In this document: positions 17,579 to 25,584 of the stretch, piece by piece
Numbering within the stretch: position 1 is the stretch's first letter
Layout of the letters: each line of letters opens with the position of its first letter
DNA from: Pseudomonadota bacterium
Lineage (GTDB): Bacteria; Pseudomonadota; Gammaproteobacteria; Steroidobacterales; GCA-2729495
Length of the DNA stretch: 57,310 bases
Direction of reading: 5' to 3'
Assembly: GCA_963204745.1 (NCBI GenBank)
Contig: CAUJHF010000014.1
Coordinates: 1-57,310, forward strand
Made by a program: the position numbers and the translations under genes
Notes under the pieces: model-generated
The model's database searches: none
The model's input: the letters and a program-made list of their open reading frames with translations, nothing else
Told to the model about the DNA's origin: nothing

Positions 17579-17613
17579 CGATGAATCCTCGCTGCTGTTG
17601 TTATTGACAGGCT

Positions 17614-17931
17614 CTATCTGGAGCCGGCTTCCGGCGCATCACTGCCCGGCTCCGGGGCGTCGTCCGGCCGGCAGGCGAGTGGCTTGCCTTCCGGTGCCCA
17701 GCAGCTGCCTTGATGCTGGGTTTCGCCCTGCGAGAAGCTGCAGGCATCTCCCGCGGTCAGGGCCTCGCAGGCATCGATGGCTTCTGTTGGCGGCGCCCGG
17801 CGGCCGCCGCCCGGCTTACCGCCCCCCGGCGCCGCTGTGGCGCAGGCACTTGAGCCGAAGGCGATGACGGCAAGGGCGGCAAGGCTGGTGGCGCGGTGCG
17901 GTGCGCGGCGGATTGGCTTGCTAGACTTCAT
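17614..17931 (-). CDS. Small exported Cys-containing protein, function unknown
   Basis: 105 residues from the ATG at 17931, preceded by GGGAATCATCATC. I do not recognise a named family. A basic N-terminus and a hydrophobic stretch (residues 16-29) make a signal peptide; Cys30 follows SSA, a poor lipobox, so cleavage by signal peptidase I is equally possible. A Gly/Pro/Arg-rich linker comes next, then a compact domain with four cysteines (55, 64, 77, 87) in the pattern DACEALTAGDACSF ... GSC ... LACRP, able to form two disulfides, and a Pro/Glu/Ser/Gly tail. It is the first gene of a probable operon with the CotH-like kinase and could be its substrate or partner. Confidence 0.75.
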   Translation of the reverse strand: MKSSKPIRRAPHRATSLAALAVIAFGSSACATAAPGGGKPGGGRRAPPTEAIDACEALTAGDACSFSQGETQHQGSCWAPEGKPLACRPDDAPEPGSDAPEAGSR

Positions 17932-17987
17932 GATGATGATTCCCGGTTGCTCGGCCCAGTGCCGATCGGGAGGAAGTCTGCGCGGCG

Positions 17988-18032
17988 ACTGTGGAGGCAA
18001 TTCGCCCGAATCTCCACAGTTCACTCACAGTT
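17988..18032. promoter_or_regulatory. Composite inverted/direct repeat in divergent control region
   Basis: ACTGTGGAG (17988-17996) and CTCCACAGT (18012-18020) are perfect inverted copies. Between them ATTCG-CC-CGAAT forms a second dyad, so the two together make a near-continuous palindrome. CACAGTT then occurs twice in direct orientation, at 18015-18021 and 18026-18032, with an 11-base period, the usual spacing of half-sites for OmpR/PhoB-type regulators. It ends 20 bases before the sensor-kinase ATG and starts 57 bases before the small exported protein's ATG. Probably the binding site of the regulator encoded at 19525-20226; an RNA hairpin is the alternative. Confidence 0.6.
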
Positions 18033-18052
18033 TGCTGGTCAACTGGATCACG

Positions 18053-19528
18053 ATGCGTATCCGCCTTATCCATACCCTCGCGCTCTGGCTGCTGGCCACC
18101 GTCGGCGTCAGCGTTCTTGCCATGGGTGGCGTTACGGCCTGGAATCTGCGGGAGGGCTTCAGCGCCTATCTGCAGGCGCGGGATATCGAGCGGCTGGACA
18201 AGTTCGTTGAACTCATTGTTCTGCGTCTGGATCAGGCCGGAAGCACTGAGGACCTGCCGGAGCCGGGCGGCCTCGACATGCCCTCCCTGCTGCGCGAGTT
18301 GCAGCGGCTGGACGGAACCCTGGTGGATGCGCCTCGCGCGCACACCGGGCAAGGGCCGCCATCCCCGGGAGCACGGGATACCGGACGACCGCCCCCGCCA
18401 CGCCGGCAAGCACCCGTGGATGCTTTCGGGGACCGTGTGGCGGTGTTCGATGCGAACGGGCGCCAGTTGGCAGGGCCGCCCCTTCGTGCCGGCGCAACCC
18501 CGCTGATCGAGCGGCCGGTGCGGGTGCAGGGACAGGTGGTCGCGCTGGTCCGCATGCGTCCGATGGATCCGGTACCGGACGCCAACGATGCACGCTTTCT
18601 CCAGCGGCAATACCAGGGCATCGCTGCCGTCGCTGCCGCGCTCATCCTGCTTGCGCTCATCTCGGCGTGGTGGCTGGCGCGCCAGTGGGCCAAACCGCTC
18701 GCTGCCGTTCAACAGGCCACGGCGCGTATCGCGCGCGGCGAGCTGAACGTAAGAGTACCTTCCGCGCGGAAAGACGAGATCGGCGACGTGGTGCGCAACG
18801 TCAATCTGATGGCCGAAAGCCTGCAGAAAATTGAAGGGGCCAGGCGCCGCTGGATAGCGGATATGTCGCACGAACTGCGCACTCCCCTGGCCGCCTTGCG
18901 TGGCGAGATCGAGGCGCTCGTCGATGGCATTCGTCCGCTGAGCCAGGCTGCCGTGCTATCGCTCCGGGACGATGCACAGCGGCTTGGTGTACTGATCGAC
19001 GACCTGCACCTGCTGGCGATGTCCGACCTGCAGAGGTTGCCGTGCCACATGGTCGAAACCGATGCCGTGGCAGCCGTGGGTGACGCGCTCAAGGGCTTTG
19101 AGACGCGCGCGGCAACTGCCGGCCTGAGCCTCGGTTGGGCCAGCACGCCGCCGGCCTCGCTGCGGGTTTACTGGGACCCCGAGCGTATCCACCAACTGCT
19201 GGCCAATCTTCTGGAGAACAGCCTGCGTTACACCGACCGGCCCGGACGGGTCGAGGTGTCCGCGGAACGAAGTGGCGATACCGTGCGGATTACCATCAAC
19301 GACAGCGGTCCGGGAGTCGGGCCCGAAGACCAGCTTCACCTGTTCGAGCCGCTGTACCGGGGAGACTCCGCCCGGAGCCGGAACACGGGTGGCAGTGGCC
19401 TGGGGCTGGCGATCTGCGCGGCCATTGTCGGTGCCCATGGTGGCAGCATTCAGGCGCAATCGTCGCCGTTGGGCGGCCTGCAAGTGACGGCGAGCCTGCC
19501 GGTTGACGCCAGGGGCCACAAGTCATGA
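18053..19528 (+). CDS. Sensor histidine kinase (BaeS-like)
   Basis: Membrane-bound sensor kinase, 491 residues from the ATG at 18053; the frame is open upstream but that part lies in the repeat region. TM1 is near residues 7-29 (LIHTLALWLLATVGVSVLAM) and TM2 near 189-209. Between them lies a periplasmic sensor of about 160 residues with a Pro/Arg-rich insert around 95-122. HAMP follows (about 205-260, KPLAAVQQATARIARGELNV), then the H-box with His273 (DMSHELRTPLAALRG), the N-box (LLANLLENSLRYTD), and the G boxes (NDSGPGVG, GSGLGLAI). It overlaps the regulator gene by four bases (ATGA). The signal is unknown; the BaeS-type layout suggests envelope sensing. Confidence 0.93.
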   Translation: MRIRLIHTLALWLLATVGVSVLAMGGVTAWNLREGFSAYLQARDIERLDKFVELIVLRLDQAGSTEDLPEPGGLDMPSLLRELQRLDGTLVDAPRAHTGQGPPSPGARDTGRPPPPRRQAPVDAFGDRVAVFDANGRQLAGPPLRAGATPLIERPVRVQGQVVALVRMRPMDPVPDANDARFLQRQYQGIAAVAAALILLALISAWWLARQWAKPLAAVQQATARIARGELNVRVPSARKDEIGDVVRNVNLMAESLQKIEGARRRWIADMSHELRTPLAALRGEIEALVDGIRPLSQAAVLSLRDDAQRLGVLIDDLHLLAMSDLQRLPCHMVETDAVAAVGDALKGFETRAATAGLSLGWASTPPASLRVYWDPERIHQLLANLLENSLRYTDRPGRVEVSAERSGDTVRITINDSGPGVGPEDQLHLFEPLYRGDSARSRNTGGSGLGLAICAAIVGAHGGSIQAQSSPLGGLQVTASLPVDARGHKS

Positions 19529-20226
19529 GTGTCGATAGACGACGGCACATACTCGTGGTGGAGGATGACCCGAAGATTGCGCAGGTCCTGCTCGATTACC
19601 TCCGCGCTGACAACCTGGATGCGAGCTGCGTACCGGATGGCTTGCGGGCCGTACAAGCGGTGAAGGAATCTGTCCCTTCCGCCATCATCCTGGACCTCAT
19701 GCTGCCCGGTCTCGATGGCATCGGCGTGTGCCGGGAGGTGCGTCGCTTCAGTGACGTACCGATCATCATGCTGACGGCGCGGATCGACGAAATAGACCGC
19801 CTGCTGGGGCTCGATACCGGCGCCGACGACTACGTATGCAAACCTTTCAGTCCACGGGAGGTGCTGGCTCGCGTGCAGGCGCTGCTGCGTCGGGCCGAAG
19901 GCAGGCTGGTTTCGGTCGGGGTGCCCTGGAAAATCGATGATGCAAGTCTGCGCATCACCTGGCGCGGGCAGCAACTCGCCCTTACGCCCCTGGAGTTTCG
20001 CATGTTGAGGCTGATGCTCAACCATCCGGGCCGGGTGTTCTCCCGGGCGCAACTGCTCGACAGCGTTCATGACGAGTTGCGGGACGTGAGCGATCGCGCC
20101 ATCGACAGTCATGTGAAAAACCTGCGCCGCAAGATCCAGTCGGTGGATCCGGACTGCGACTGCATAAGCTCTGTATATGGCGTCGGTTATCGCTTCGATA
20201 ACCCGGAGCCTGGCTATCGCCCGTGA
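19525..20226 (+). CDS. OmpR-family response regulator (BaeR-like)
   Basis: 233-residue response regulator. The receiver domain has the acidic pocket (VVEDD, residues 11-15), the phospho-acceptor Asp57 (AIILDLMLPGLDG), the conserved Thr in MLTAR and the Lys in VCKPFSP. The winged-helix DNA-binding domain follows (LALTPLEFRMLRLML; SDRAIDSHVKNLRRKI; the end SVYGVGYRF). It is translated together with the sensor kinase through the ATGA overlap. The likely target is the repeat cluster at 17988-18032 upstream of its own operon and of the CotH-like operon. The gene ends 44 bases from the convergent beta-helix gene. Confidence 0.95.
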   Translation: MSVDRRRHILVVEDDPKIAQVLLDYLRADNLDASCVPDGLRAVQAVKESVPSAIILDLMLPGLDGIGVCREVRRFSDVPIIMLTARIDEIDRLLGLDTGADDYVCKPFSPREVLARVQALLRRAEGRLVSVGVPWKIDDASLRITWRGQQLALTPLEFRMLRLMLNHPGRVFSRAQLLDSVHDELRDVSDRAIDSHVKNLRRKIQSVDPDCDCISSVYGVGYRFDNPEPGYRP

Positions 20227-20270
20227 CGGGCCTGATCAGCCGCACACCGGACTTTGAATCGCCTGCAGGC

Positions 20271-22328
20271 TCAGGGCACCTCGATCGCACCGATATCGGC
20301 GGGCGAGTTTGATGGCCGCGCGCGGCCGAGCTGGTCGACGCGCAGTGGCGTGACGGTCAGCCGCGGCCGCGTGCTGATCGTCACGTTGATGCCCGGATTC
20401 TCGTTGAGGTGGCCGGTCGAGAAGAGCCCGCGCCATGCCGCATCGCCGAGCAACTCGGGCCCCATGCCCGGAATCGATGCTGCGGCGAGCGCGATGTCGA
20501 GCCGGTGCCAGAACTCGATGTAGGGATGGTTCTCGAGTTCCTGCGGCCAGGTCTGTGCCGGGCCAAAGAACGCGGTGGCGGCAAGCGTCAGGATCGGAAC
20601 GCCTGAGGGATCCGTATAGGGCTGCACACCAGGTGTAGTGGAATCCGTGTCGACCGACTGCAGGAACGCTTCGAAATCGGCCTGGAAGGCGGTGGCGAAG
20701 CCGGGCAGCGTGTAGCGATTCTCCAGCCGGCTGAGCACGATCTCAAGGAAGTTGTCCTCGGCACCAGCCGTGACGGAGTATTCGCCGTGTGTCTCTTCGA
20801 TCTGCCAGGCCGACGCCGGGACTTGCCAGAGGGCACTGCCCTGCGGTGCGTAATGCAGCACTGCCGGCTCTCCCGAGTCGGTGCCAACTGAAAAGATCGT
20901 GTTCGATCGGGCGATTCCGCCAGTCATGTCGATGACGTCCGTCAAGGTGACACCGCCGGTGTCACCAGGCTGGGGGTAATGTTTGCGGCTCAGCGACGCC
21001 CAGCCCGGCTCGCCGATCGGAACGAGGATATTGCTGAAATCGAGCACACCGATCCGGTTGTAGCCGGCACTGCGGAAGTAGAACAGCGACCCGCTGTAGA
21101 TGTCCTGTGCATAGCGGTTCCCGCCGACCTCCTGCACCGTGTTTCCCGCGACGATCGAGTTGCCGATGATCAGGTCCTCGACGGCGTGGGCATTGCCGAC
21201 CGTCGCCGCGATACCGCCCGCGAGATTGCGCCGCCCCAGGCTGTCGGTGCGGGGCACGCCGCGGACTTCGTTCTCGACGATCGTGCAGTTCTGGATCTCG
21301 AGGTAACCGTTCGACATGTAGACGCCGCCGCCGCGCCAGTAGCCCATCGCCAGCATGAATCCCGGCAGACCCGGCGCGGGCTCGGCAAGATTTCTCGCGA
21401 TGGTGCTGTTGGTCAGCTCCAGGCTGTTCTGGTTGCCGATGCTGCCCCCGTCCGAATACACGCCGGCCCCGTAGGTGAACAGGCCGCTGATGCGGTTGCC
21501 GCTGATAGTCGACTGGTCGATCGTTGATCTCGTCCCGAGATGCCCGGCGCCGCCGACGGAATAGACGCCGCCGCCTGCAGCGCCGCCGCCAAGCACCGAG
21601 TTGCCGCTGACCACGCAACCCTGCATGTCCACCAGATCCGCATAGACGGCGCCACCGAAAGCGCCCCGATCCCGTGATGCGTCGAAGTCACCGCTGACGT
21701 GGTTGTCGTAAAGCGTGCAATTCACCAGCCGGGCCGTGCCCCAGACCGCCAGCGCGCCACCGCGAGCCAGCGTCCAGGGCTGGGGGTATGGCGTCGTGAT
21801 CGTGATCGCCTCGGCGACGCTGCTGCCACCGGTGATCGAGACGTTCGTGAGGCTGAGATCGCCGTTGACGGCCAGCACCCGTGCGCCGGGCTGGTCACCG
21901 CCTGTCCACGCAATCGTGATGCCCCGCGGGAGACCCGAGGCATCGATGACTACATTTTTTCGCGCTTCCAGCGCCGATCGGCCGTAATCCCGGTCGAAGT
22001 AGCCGATCAGGTACGAGACGGGGCCGCTGGGTTCATTGCGGATACCCATCACTTCGCCCTTCAGTATCGTGTGTTCATTGGCGACGATCGACAGCGCGAT
22101 CGTGCCGCCATCGAGTGCCGCATCGAAGGTGATCGGCTGGCCCGGTGCGGCCTCGGCCAGGGCCGAGCGCAGCGTCGTCATGCCCGCCGGCGGCGTCGCA
22201 GCGTCGAGGAGGCTGGTGACGACGATCGGGGGCACCGGGGATTCTGACGATCCGCCTCCACCGCAGCCTCCGAGCAGCAGAATGACGGCCAGCGCGGCGG
22301 CAGGGATCGAGGAATTCGTTGTCGTCAA
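20271..22328 (-). CDS. Right-handed beta-helix repeat lipoprotein
   Basis: 685 residues from a TTG at 22328, four bases after the stop of the DUF1295 gene. That start gives a signal peptide with lipobox LLLGGC followed by Gly/Ser; the frame runs further upstream but only inside the preceding gene. The N-terminal part resembles CSLREA-type domains (TTLRSALAEAAPGQPITFDA). The centre is a long array of parallel beta-helix turns with repeated NCTLYDNHVSG, STISGNRISG, NSTIARN and NCTIVENEV units and GGGVY/GAGVY caps, as in polymorphic outer-membrane-type proteins. The C-terminal 200 residues are non-repetitive and unrecognised, ending ADIGAIEVP. Surface-exposed role likely; binding partner unknown. 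Confidence 0.85.
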   Translation of the reverse strand: MTTTNSSIPAAALAVILLLGGCGGGGSSESPVPPIVVTSLLDAATPPAGMTTLRSALAEAAPGQPITFDAALDGGTIALSIVANEHTILKGEVMGIRNEPSGPVSYLIGYFDRDYGRSALEARKNVVIDASGLPRGITIAWTGGDQPGARVLAVNGDLSLTNVSITGGSSVAEAITITTPYPQPWTLARGGALAVWGTARLVNCTLYDNHVSGDFDASRDRGAFGGAVYADLVDMQGCVVSGNSVLGGGAAGGGVYSVGGAGHLGTRSTIDQSTISGNRISGLFTYGAGVYSDGGSIGNQNSLELTNSTIARNLAEPAPGLPGFMLAMGYWRGGGVYMSNGYLEIQNCTIVENEVRGVPRTDSLGRRNLAGGIAATVGNAHAVEDLIIGNSIVAGNTVQEVGGNRYAQDIYSGSLFYFRSAGYNRIGVLDFSNILVPIGEPGWASLSRKHYPQPGDTGGVTLTDVIDMTGGIARSNTIFSVGTDSGEPAVLHYAPQGSALWQVPASAWQIEETHGEYSVTAGAEDNFLEIVLSRLENRYTLPGFATAFQADFEAFLQSVDTDSTTPGVQPYTDPSGVPILTLAATAFFGPAQTWPQELENHPYIEFWHRLDIALAAASIPGMGPELLGDAAWRGLFSTGHLNENPGINVTISTRPRLTVTPLRVDQLGRARPSNSPADIGAIEVP

Positions 22329-22332
22329 GTGC

Positions 22333-23163
22333 CTAGCCCTTGCCGGGCAGAAAGGCACCGGACCGCTGCCGGTATTGCCCGTAGGCCGGGTCTGCGCCGT
22401 AACGTTTCTGTTGCTGTTCATCGGCGCCGAGTCCGGCGTAGTACATCAAGATCACGATATAGAGTGGCCCGATCAGGCAGGCTGCGTATTCCAGCCATGT
22501 TCGCGCCGTGCCGATGCACGCCAGCATCAATCCGGCCTGGAAGACCATTTCGCCGACATAGTTGGGATGCCGGATGCGCCGATAGAGTCCGTCACTCACG
22601 AAGCTGTCCGAATTGCGGGCCTTGCCGGTCTGCTTCTGCTGGTCGGCCACCGTTTCCAGCAGCAGACCGGCCACCATGATCAGCGCACCGGCCACGATCC
22701 ACGGCGTCAGTACGCCGCTTTCCGACACGCGCCACGCTGTCATTGCCGTGAAGGTCATCAGCCAGCTCACGGCGACCCACAAGTACAGCCGCAAGGGCAG
22801 CGGCAATGTTGTGTCCGCCTGGTCACCACGGACCCTGATCCGCCCGTAAGAAGTCCCCCGGTAACGCACATGCACAAAGCGCCACAGGCGTGCGCCATAG
22901 GCGGCAGCAAGCCCGGCAATCAAGGCCGCAGCCAGAGAGGGTTTCAGGGCCAGTATGGCCAGGTGAATGATCAGCATGCTGATCGCATAGCCGTAGGAGA
23001 ACAGATAGGCGAAGTTGATGAACACCACAGCGCAGCCCAGATGCGCGAGGCCCAGCATCAGCCAGTTAGTCATGGTCCAGCTGCCGTTGGCGAGTGACAG
23101 GCCGAATATTCCCCACATCAGCAGCAGCGTCAGCGAGAAAATGATACGCAGGGGGCCGTTCAT
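22333..23163 (-). CDS. DUF1295 / steroid 5-alpha-reductase-like membrane protein
   Basis: 276-residue polytopic membrane protein with about seven hydrophobic segments. The C-terminal motif SDGLYRRIRHPNYVGEMVFQ matches the signature of DUF1295 and isoprenylcysteine-methyltransferase/steroid-reductase-like proteins (usually G-L-W-x-x-x-R-H-P-N-Y). The reaction is unknown; members are lipid-modifying NAD(P)H reductases or methyltransferases. The ATG at 23163 has a strong upstream CGGAGAGAACC. It lies between corA (24-base gap) and the beta-helix lipoprotein (four-base gap), so the three are probably one transcript. Confidence 0.83.
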   Translation of the reverse strand: MNGPLRIIFSLTLLLMWGIFGLSLANGSWTMTNWLMLGLAHLGCAVVFINFAYLFSYGYAISMLIIHLAILALKPSLAAALIAGLAAAYGARLWRFVHVRYRGTSYGRIRVRGDQADTTLPLPLRLYLWVAVSWLMTFTAMTAWRVSESGVLTPWIVAGALIMVAGLLLETVADQQKQTGKARNSDSFVSDGLYRRIRHPNYVGEMVFQAGLMLACIGTARTWLEYAACLIGPLYIVILMYYAGLGADEQQQKRYGADPAYGQYRQRSGAFLPGKG

Positions 23164-23187
23164 GGGTTCTCTCCGTGCCGGATGCGG

Positions 23188-24153
23188 TCAGAGCCAGTCG
23201 GCCCGCCGCAGGCGTCTGAATAGTAGAGCGCAGGCCGTCAGCGTAGCGCCGACAACCAGCGGATAACCCCACTGTGTGTGGAGTTCCGGCATGAAGCGGA
23301 AGTTCATGCCGTACATGCTGAACACCACGGTGGGAATGGCCAGGATGGCGCCCCAGCCGGCCAGCTGCTTCACGACCTCGTTCTGGCCGACGGTGACCAG
23401 CGCCAGGTTCACCTGGATGGCAGTCGTGAGCATCTCGCGCACCGTGTCCGTCATCTTGATGATCCGGCTCACATGGTCTTCGATGTCGCGGAAGTAGGGC
23501 CGCAGCTCCTTGCGCACCACGTCCTCATGAAAGCGGATCAGCTGGCTGCTGATGTCGTTGATCGGCAGCACGGCGTTGCGCAGCTTGATGAGCTCGCCCT
23601 TGAGCCGGTACAGGTCGGCGATGGCCTCGCGGTCGAAAGACTTCTCGAAGATGTCCAGTTCCAGCTCTTCAAAGCGCGCTTCCAGGCTTTCCGCCACCGG
23701 CTGGTAGTTGTCGACCACGAAATCGATGATCGAGTAGAGCGCAAACCCCGGGCCGAGCGCCATGCGCTGCGGAAAGGCTTCGCACTTCTGCCGTACCGGT
23801 GCGTAACTCACCGAGGAGCCGTGCCGGATGGTGATGATGAAGTTGTGGCCGACGAACAGGTGGGTTTCACCGAAGCGCACTTCGTCGTTCTGGATCTGGG
23901 CCGTCTCGACGACGATAAACAGCGAGTCGGCATAGGCCTCGAGTTTGGGCCGCTGATGGGCGTGCTGGGCATCTTCGATGGCCAGGTCGTGCAGCGAGAA
24001 CTCCTCCTGCACCTTGCGCAGTAGCTGGGTATCCGGCTCGTGCACACCCAGCCAGACGAGGGTGTTGGATTCCTTCAGCACATCGCTGATGGCATCGATG
24101 GAGATGTCACCGAGGCTTTTGCCGGTGCGGTAGGCAATGCAGTTGACGATCAT
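23188..24153 (-). CDS. corA: CorA-family magnesium/cobalt transporter
   Basis: Inner-membrane divalent-cation channel, 321 residues. The large cytoplasmic N-terminal domain carries the usual acidic and helical segments, and the family-defining YGMNF lies at residues 281-285 near the end of TM1 (IPTVVFSMYGMNF), followed by the periplasmic loop RFMPELHTQWG and TM2 with a short basic tail. It acts as a pentamer. First gene of a three-gene minus-strand group, with a plausible promoter at 24188-24215. Confidence 0.95.
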   Translation of the reverse strand: MIVNCIAYRTGKSLGDISIDAISDVLKESNTLVWLGVHEPDTQLLRKVQEEFSLHDLAIEDAQHAHQRPKLEAYADSLFIVVETAQIQNDEVRFGETHLFVGHNFIITIRHGSSVSYAPVRQKCEAFPQRMALGPGFALYSIIDFVVDNYQPVAESLEARFEELELDIFEKSFDREAIADLYRLKGELIKLRNAVLPINDISSQLIRFHEDVVRKELRPYFRDIEDHVSRIIKMTDTVREMLTTAIQVNLALVTVGQNEVVKQLAGWGAILAIPTVVFSMYGMNFRFMPELHTQWGYPLVVGATLTACALLFRRLRRADWL

Positions 24154-24187
24154 TGCGGTCTGCCCTGGCGAAATCGGGTTGCCGGCA

Positions 24188-24215
24188 AGTATCGCACAGC
24201 AACCTGCGGGACCAA
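24188..24215 (-). promoter_or_regulatory. Predicted sigma-70 promoter for corA
   Basis: On the minus strand TTGGTC (24215-24210) and GATACT (24193-24188) are separated by 16 bases, placing the start point near 24181, about 28 bases before the corA ATG. Two mismatches to each consensus box. Predicted by eye only. Confidence 0.4.
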
Positions 24216-24276
24216 CCTCAGGTCACAGGTCTGCAGTCGGGGAGCAGGGTGGGAGACCAGCCGGTATACGATCGTC

Positions 24277-25584
24277 TTACGCAAACGGCTGCAAATTCAA
24301 CACGCGCTGTATCTTCTCGCGCACGGATTCCGGCAGGCCGGCCTGATCAGCAAACGATCGCCAATTAGCTACCGTGGTCTGTACCTCGGCAACGATAGTC
24401 GCCGCACGCCCCCGTTTCATCGAAGCCGACCTGGCGCAGGCATTGAAGTCGTCCATGCTGAAATTGCCCCGCTTGCCGTTCATCGTCATCTGGTGGCTGG
24501 CCGTCCATGCGCCGGAAGGATTAAAGCTGTAAGTCACATCGAAGGCAGGCGCGAGCGACCACTCGCCTGATTTGTTCATCAGGAATGCGATGTTCTTCAC
24601 GTGGTCGTCCTGATTGCGGGCCACGATGTTGAAGGCCATGCGCCGGAACTGCTGTTCGATGGCCTGCATGGGCAGTTGCAGCTGCCGCATGACCAGTAGC
24701 GCCTGTTCGTAGCTGTAGGCGCCGGCCATATTAAAATCGTAATGCGCCAGCGCACCCAGCGATTGCATGTGCAGCTTCTCGCCGCTGGCAAGGCGGTCAA
24801 AGCGGCGCGTCATGAAATGGCGTCGGCCATGCTCTTCAAACAACCGGCACTCGCTGATGTCGATGCCGCATTCGTGCGCCATCAAGGCGTAGGCGTATTC
24901 GATCGCGCCATAGCCCTGCGGGTCTTCCAGTTCCTTGTCCTTGTTGCCGCTGACACCGTCAAATTTCAGCAGCCAGTATTCAAAACCCCTGGCGGCCCGT
25001 ACCTGGCCCGACCGCACTTCCCTGGTTGTCGGGTTGAAGGCAATCACCGCCTTGGCCCTTGCGCCACCGGCGGAGGTGCCCACGCGCAGAATGTCTCTCA
25101 GCGCCTGCGCCTTCTCTTCGTCGGCGAACGAGGCCTGCAGGTTGTTTCGATGGGTCAATACCTCCGATGCGAGTTCCACGAGCTTGCCGATCTCGATGGG
25201 ATTTGTCTGTCGGGCCCCGGGGCCGATCGAGGGGGCAAACTCCAGCGCCCCCATGCCGCGCTCGCCGGTATAGCAAAGCCGCTCTACCGCGTTGAACGAT
25301 GCCGGTTGCCGCCCCTGCGAGGCCAGCCAGGCATCTATCAGCGCGTTGCCAAACCTGTCGGGCAGCGAGTCAGCCAGCAGGCCGGGGAGGCCCAGAAAAG
25401 TCTGGCGGGACAATTCAGGAAAGCGATACACACGCCGGGACAGCGGCATCGTGATCGGCGCCACCTGGATACCGCTTTGCGCGAATGCGGGGTCGTACTC
25501 AAATGCCGCGACGTCTTCGCCTTCCTGCAGCGCGACGGCGCCGATAGTCCGGCCCCACAGCCTGACTTCACCCACCGAGCTCAC
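24277..25584 (-). CDS. hipA: HipA-family serine/threonine kinase toxin
   Basis: HipA-like kinase, 435 residues, starting with a GTG that overlaps the hipB stop by four bases (GTGA). N-subdomain about 1-110; Gly-rich ATP loop VGTSAGGARAKA at 168-179; catalytic segment ARNQDDHVKN with Asp326 and Lys330; metal-binding Asp349 in PAFDVTYS. In E. coli HipA phosphorylates glutamyl-tRNA synthetase, halting translation and causing persistence; the target of this homologue is unknown. All key residues are present, so it looks active. It has the full-length single-chain form, not the split HipS/HipT arrangement. It lies 123 bases upstream of corA. Confidence 0.92.
   Translation of the reverse strand: MSSVGEVRLWGRTIGAVALQEGEDVAAFEYDPAFAQSGIQVAPITMPLSRRVYRFPELSRQTFLGLPGLLADSLPDRFGNALIDAWLASQGRQPASFNAVERLCYTGERGMGALEFAPSIGPGARQTNPIEIGKLVELASEVLTHRNNLQASFADEEKAQALRDILRVGTSAGGARAKAVIAFNPTTREVRSGQVRAARGFEYWLLKFDGVSGNKDKELEDPQGYGAIEYAYALMAHECGIDISECRLFEEHGRRHFMTRRFDRLASGEKLHMQSLGALAHYDFNMAGAYSYEQALLVMRQLQLPMQAIEQQFRRMAFNIVARNQDDHVKNIAFLMNKSGEWSLAPAFDVTYSFNPSGAWTASHQMTMNGKRGNFSMDDFNACARSASMKRGRAATIVAEVQTTVANWRSFADQAGLPESVREKIQRVLNLQPFA

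Noticed and set aside
17777..18052. N-terminal extension of the sensor kinase by 92 codons
   Set aside because: It would run through the small exported protein gene and the repeat cluster, and lacks a signal; the ATG at 18053 directly precedes TM1.
22329..22421. Upstream extension of the beta-helix lipoprotein
   Set aside because: It lies inside the DUF1295 gene and would bury the lipobox signal peptide.
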